Shown in pieces: positions 61,009-64,000 of a stretch of DNA of 64,000 bases (its first letter is position 1; each line of letters starts with the position of its first letter). Source of the DNA: JAWXCM01 sp034408745. Its GTDB lineage: Bacteria; Acidobacteriota; Terriglobia; Bryobacterales; Bryobacteraceae. The position numbers and the translations under genes are program-made. The stretch spans positions 1-64,000 of the forward strand of contig JAWXCM010000364.1 in the NCBI GenBank assembly GCA_034408745.1. The letters are read 5' to 3'. The notes beneath the pieces are model-generated. The model was given only the letters and a program-made list of their open reading frames with translations. It did no database searches and was not told where the DNA came from.

Positions 61009-61329
61009 GGTAACTTCCTGGCGAAGCGAACTGATACGCGGCCGTAACACTATCTGTTTCCAATACATGGGAATCACTAAGGCGGGCCCTTTTGGCTCGC
61101 CCTTTCTGCGACTTGGCAACCCTGGTGCGCTGTGGCGAAATCTGCCGGATAAGTGCAGGTATTCAGGCACCTTAGTCCTGGTACTATTTCGCGCGAAAGC
61201 AGAACCCGGGTTACTTGTTTTCAACTTAGGTACGTGACAGACTTCTGTTTCAGGTGACTTGACTGAAGTGTTAGGCTCAGTTTTTTCCTGCTTAACAACG
61301 GCATCCGATTCTATTTTGTGGGAGCTCCG
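61009..61329 (+). other. Intergenic region with terminator, before the giant adhesin gene
   Basis: About 320 bp without a gene. It holds the terminator of the PEP-CTERM gene (61079-61106, listed apart) and presumably the promoter for the adhesin gene. TTGACT near 61260 could be a -35 box, but no good -10 box lies at the right distance. Nothing else is noted. Confidence 0.5.
61079..61106 (+). terminator. Rho-independent-like terminator
   Basis: GGCGGGCC (61081-61088) pairs with GGCTCGCC (61094-61101) with one G-U, with the 5-nt loop CTTTT, followed by CTTTC. It closes the PEP-CTERM gene. Confidence 0.6.
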
Positions 61330-64000
61330 ATGAGAACTAGAATTTCTTTGTTGTCCCTATTAATCCTCATGTTCCTTGGCCTGCTGACGGCGCCTCAGGC
61401 AGCCGCTCAGTGTGCAACATGCGGCATTCAGGCAGTAAATCTACCGATTGCAGCGGTTAACGTCTCGCAGATCGAAACCAACAATGTCGGCGCAAGCAGT
61501 TTCGCTCGCATCCGAACCCAGGGCACAGTGACGGCTGGTACGTCTCTTGTAAACGGGACGCCATATCTTGCATGGTGCATCGGCGAATCTACCGAGCCAC
61601 TCTCGGCAGCAAACTCGGTAGTTTTCGTATCGTCTTTGACTCCCGTGCTGCCAGTCCCGTTCCAAAACGCAAACTGGGGCAGGATCAACTGGATTTTGAA
61701 CAATAAGCAAGGTACCTATGTCGACGTTCAGCGCGCGATCTGGACCCTGCTCGGCAAGACGATCCGGCCGGACTTCCCTGCTGCAACAGTTCCGGGTCAG
61801 GGCGGTGATGCGACGGTCGCCGACACGTTACTGCGGCTGAGCCTGCCTAACACTTCCTTTGTCCCCGGCCCCGGCCAGGTTCTCGGGTTGATTGCTATTC
61901 AGTCAGCTCCGAGCCAACCGCTGATGATGGAACTGCCTGTTCCATCGTGCCCCTACAAGATCGGCGACTTTGTCTGGTCTGACACGAACGCCAACGGTAT
62001 TCAGGATGGCGGCGAACCCGGCATCAACGGCGTGACCGTCCGCCTTCTTAGTGCCACCGGTTCGTTACTGGCCACCACCACCACGAACACCAACATGAGT
62101 CAGAATGGCTGGTATGAATTCGGCAACCTGATGTGTGGGACTACCTATCAGGTTCAGGTGGACACAGCCAGCGCTCCCCTCGCAGGCATGGTCCGTTCGC
62201 CCGAGGTCGGTACACCGAACACCGCTCTCGACAGCAATCCGAATCCCGCCATTGTGACCATCACACAGGGCGCGGACCTGACCATCGACTTCGGCTTCTA
62301 CACTCCGATACCCTGCACGGGTCAGATCGGCGATTTCGTTTTCAACGACAAGAACGCCAACGGCATCCAGGATGGACTTGACGCCGCGATCGGTTCGGTC
62401 AAGGTCCTGTTGAGCGGCCCTGGCGGCCTGAGCACGTTTGCCATCACCGACGGTAACGGCAAGTACTCCTTCATGGGTCTGTGCGCCGGAAGCTACACGG
62501 TAAGTGTGGACAACACAACGATTCCTGCCGGATTCTTGTCGAGTACGCCTGGCGCGCCCGGAAGCACGACAGCCGACGACAGCAACCCGAATCCCACCAC
62601 TGTGGTTCTCACCACCAGCAGCAGCATCGACAATACGATCGACTTCGGTTATCACGCGCCATGCGATTCCGCGCTCGGTGACGTGGTTTGGTCGGATCTG
62701 AACGCCAACGGCATTCAGGATCCGGGTGAGCCCGGTTTGAACGGCGTAATGCTGGAACTCCGTAATTCGCTCAACGTCGTTCTGGGAACCGCCACCACAA
62801 CCCAGATTGGCAGCGTCAACGGCTCCTACCTGTTTAGCGGGTTGTGCGCTGGTATGTACACGGTAAAGGTCGTCAGTGGTGTTCCCACCAACTACGTACC
62901 GACGACTCCGACGGCACCTGGCAGCACGACTTCCAACGACAGCAACGGCAGCCCGGCTGACGTGACGCTCCCGCAGAGCACCACCGACCGCACGGTCGAT
63001 TTCGGTTTTGTGCCGCCCTGCGAAGGTGTGATCGGCGATTTTGTGTGGAACGATGTCAATGCCAACGGCATTCAGGACACAGGCGAACTTCCGCTGACCG
63101 GCTTCACGGTCAACCTCCGCAAGGCCAGCGACAACTCCGTGCTGCAGACGACGACCACTTCAACCGGTCCGGGACCGAACTATAAGTTCATGGGTCTTTG
63201 CACCGGCAGTTACCGCGTGGAAGTAATTCCGCAGACCGGTTATGTTGCCTCCCCCACCGGCGCCGGAACCCCGACCACCGACAGCAACCCGAACGCCGCA
63301 CCGGTCACGTTGCCTGCCAACAACGCCAGCGATCTGACCATCGACTTCGGCTACTACCAGGCTCCCATCTCCAGCTGCGTGTCATTCAGCGCAGTCCAGA
63401 ACAGAGCAATCACGGCCATCCAGCTTCCCGCTTCCGGCGGCGCCGGCGCACCGTACACCTTCCTTGTCACCGGTCTTCCGACTGGTCTTGTTGTCTCGGC
63501 CTCGGGCCTGATTACCGGTACTCCTTCGGTGTCGGGAACGTTCCCCTACAACATCAAGGTCACGGATCGCCTGGGCAACATCGGAAGCATCGATTGCTCG
63601 GTCACGGTACACCCGCCGATCACCTCCAGCTGCGTGTTTATCGGCGCGAATGCCGGTATACCGATCACCCCTGTTCAGCTTCCCGCCTCCGGCGGCGCTG
63701 GTGGTCCATACACCTTCACGGCCACTGGTTTGCCGAACGGTCTGGTTATCTCCACTGGCGGCGTTATCTCAGGTACTCCGACCGTTGGTGGCTCGTTCCC
63801 GTACGTGGTCACGATCACTGACAAGAACGGAAACACGGGTACTCTGAACTGCACCGTCAATGTCGGAATCCCCGACGTCGTCTGCACTCCGGGTACGTTC
63901 ACGCTCACAGGCAACTCCTCTACCACGGGTACCGCGGGCAACATCCGGACCTTCACCGCTTCGAACGGAACCCTGGTGAAAGCCAGTGCGTTCAGCCGGA
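61330..64000 (+). CDS. Giant secreted adhesin-like protein with thioester-like domain and SdrD-B repeats (3' truncated)
   Basis: ATG 61330 (GGAG 5 nt upstream) opens a frame with no stop to the window end, 890 codons so far. A signal peptide (LLSLLILMFLGLLTAPQAAA) is followed by a domain of about 110 residues. In it, Cys83 in AWCIGES and Gln134 in DVQRAIW resemble the Cys and Gln of Cys-Gln thioester domains, and GRINWILNNKQG lies between them as in that family. Four SdrD-B-like repeats follow at about 210-310, 330-430, 450-560 and 565-680, each with an IGDFVW...NANGIQD calcium-loop signature. Two Ig-like putative (He_PIG-type) repeats follow (VQLPASGGAG, GLP.GLV, ISGTP), and a further domain begins at the edge. 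Expected to be a cell-surface or released adhesin. Confidence 0.82.
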   Translation, partial: MRTRISLLSLLILMFLGLLTAPQAAAQCATCGIQAVNLPIAAVNVSQIETNNVGASSFARIRTQGTVTAGTSLVNGTPYLAWCIGESTEPLSAANSVVFVSSLTPVLPVPFQNANWGRINWILNNKQGTYVDVQRAIWTLLGKTIRPDFPAATVPGQGGDATVADTLLRLSLPNTSFVPGPGQVLGLIAIQSAPSQPLMMELPVPSCPYKIGDFVWSDTNANGIQDGGEPGINGVTVRLLSATGSLLATTTTNTNMSQNGWYEFGNLMCGTTYQVQVDTASAPLAGMVRSPEVGTPNTALDSNPNPAIVTITQGADLTIDFGFYTPIPCTGQIGDFVFNDKNANGIQDGLDAAIGSVKVLLSGPGGLSTFAITDGNGKYSFMGLCAGSYTVSVDNTTIPAGFLSSTPGAPGSTTADDSNPNPTTVVLTTSSSIDNTIDFGYHAPCDSALGDVVWSDLNANGIQDPGEPGLNGVMLELRNSLNVVLGTATTTQIGSVNGSYLFSGLCAGMYTVKVVSGVPTNYVPTTPTAPGSTTSNDSNGSPADVTLPQSTTDRTVDFGFVPPCEGVIGDFVWNDVNANGIQDTGELPLTGFTVNLRKASDNSVLQTTTTSTGPGPNYKFMGLCTGSYRVEVIPQTGYVASPTGAGTPTTDSNPNAAPVTLPANNASDLTIDFGYYQAPISSCVSFSAVQNRAITAIQLPASGGAGAPYTFLVTGLPTGLVVSASGLITGTPSVSGTFPYNIKVTDRLGNIGSIDCSVTVHPPITSSCVFIGANAGIPITPVQLPASGGAGGPYTFTATGLPNGLVISTGGVISGTPTVGGSFPYVVTITDKNGNTGTLNCTVNVGIPDVVCTPGTFTLTGNSSTTGTAGNIRTFTASNGTLVKASAFSR

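Overview
The window looks like a chromosomal segment of an Acidobacteriota bacterium of the Solibacter/Bryobacter type. That placement is an inference. It rests on high G+C, an Oar-like TonB receptor with an N-terminal carboxypeptidase-regulatory domain, PEP-CTERM proteins, many secreted serine hydrolases and amidohydrolases, and Sec/Tat-exported catabolic enzymes. No complete mobile element, CRISPR array or rRNA is present. There are two tRNA genes, Arg-TCG and Lys-CTT, both on the minus strand.

Layout. 0-1.4 kb: a gene tail, a small hypothetical, a globin and a convergent bacteriohemerythrin. 1.5-3.2 kb: a broken penicillin-acylase gene interrupted by about 1.1 kb of foreign DNA that carries a PD-(D/E)XK nuclease-like gene and a gene remnant. 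3.2-10.2 kb: a secreted serine hydrolase and amidohydrolase, then the Oar-like receptor. 10.2-24.3 kb: mostly housekeeping on the minus strand (pheS-pheT, coaX, birA, nadC, valS), with a second TonB receptor, a DUF58 protein, a biotin carrier protein and a DnaC-like ATPase. 24.3-26 kb: a PEP-CTERM gene with a stop codon in its signal peptide, tRNA-Arg and a decayed gene. 26-34 kb: CYTH protein, larE with a pseudo-receiver gene, a secreted hydrolase, a DUF362 protein, miaB, a DUF151 protein and an exported repeat protein. 34-43 kb: two transporters, an AT-hook-like small protein, a serine hydrolase/NamZ fusion, pterin dehydratase, a Memo-like protein and a mannonate dehydratase-like protein. 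43-48 kb: tRNA-Lys, a GMC oxidoreductase with its small subunit, an unassigned exported protein with kinase-like motifs and a zinc-ribbon membrane protein. 48-57 kb: DUF423, tsaC/sua5, DinB, mutM, tsaB, a DUF5060-type secreted protein, an intact response regulator beside its broken histidine kinase, and the aguA-aguB putrescine pair. 57-64 kb: a large M14 peptidase, a PEP-CTERM protein and the start of a giant secreted adhesin-like protein (thioester-like domain, four SdrD-B repeats, Ig-like repeats) that runs off the end.

Functional links. The biotin carrier protein and BirA are enzyme and substrate in type. TsaB and TsaC both serve t6A synthesis, and MiaB modifies A37 of other tRNAs. AguA and AguB convert agmatine to putrescine. 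The NamZ fusion, M14 peptidase, serine hydrolases and TonB receptors suggest a scavenging life on peptides, cell walls and polymers. Gene decay is a theme: five gene remnants or broken genes (acylase, PEP-CTERM gene, minus-strand remnant at 25.5 kb, SRPBCC gene, histidine kinase) lie between otherwise dense, intact genes. The most unusual items are the thioester-domain adhesin at the right edge, the acylase interrupted by a nuclease-bearing insert, and the two look-alike inverted repeats that straddle a predicted promoter in front of the AT-hook-like gene.
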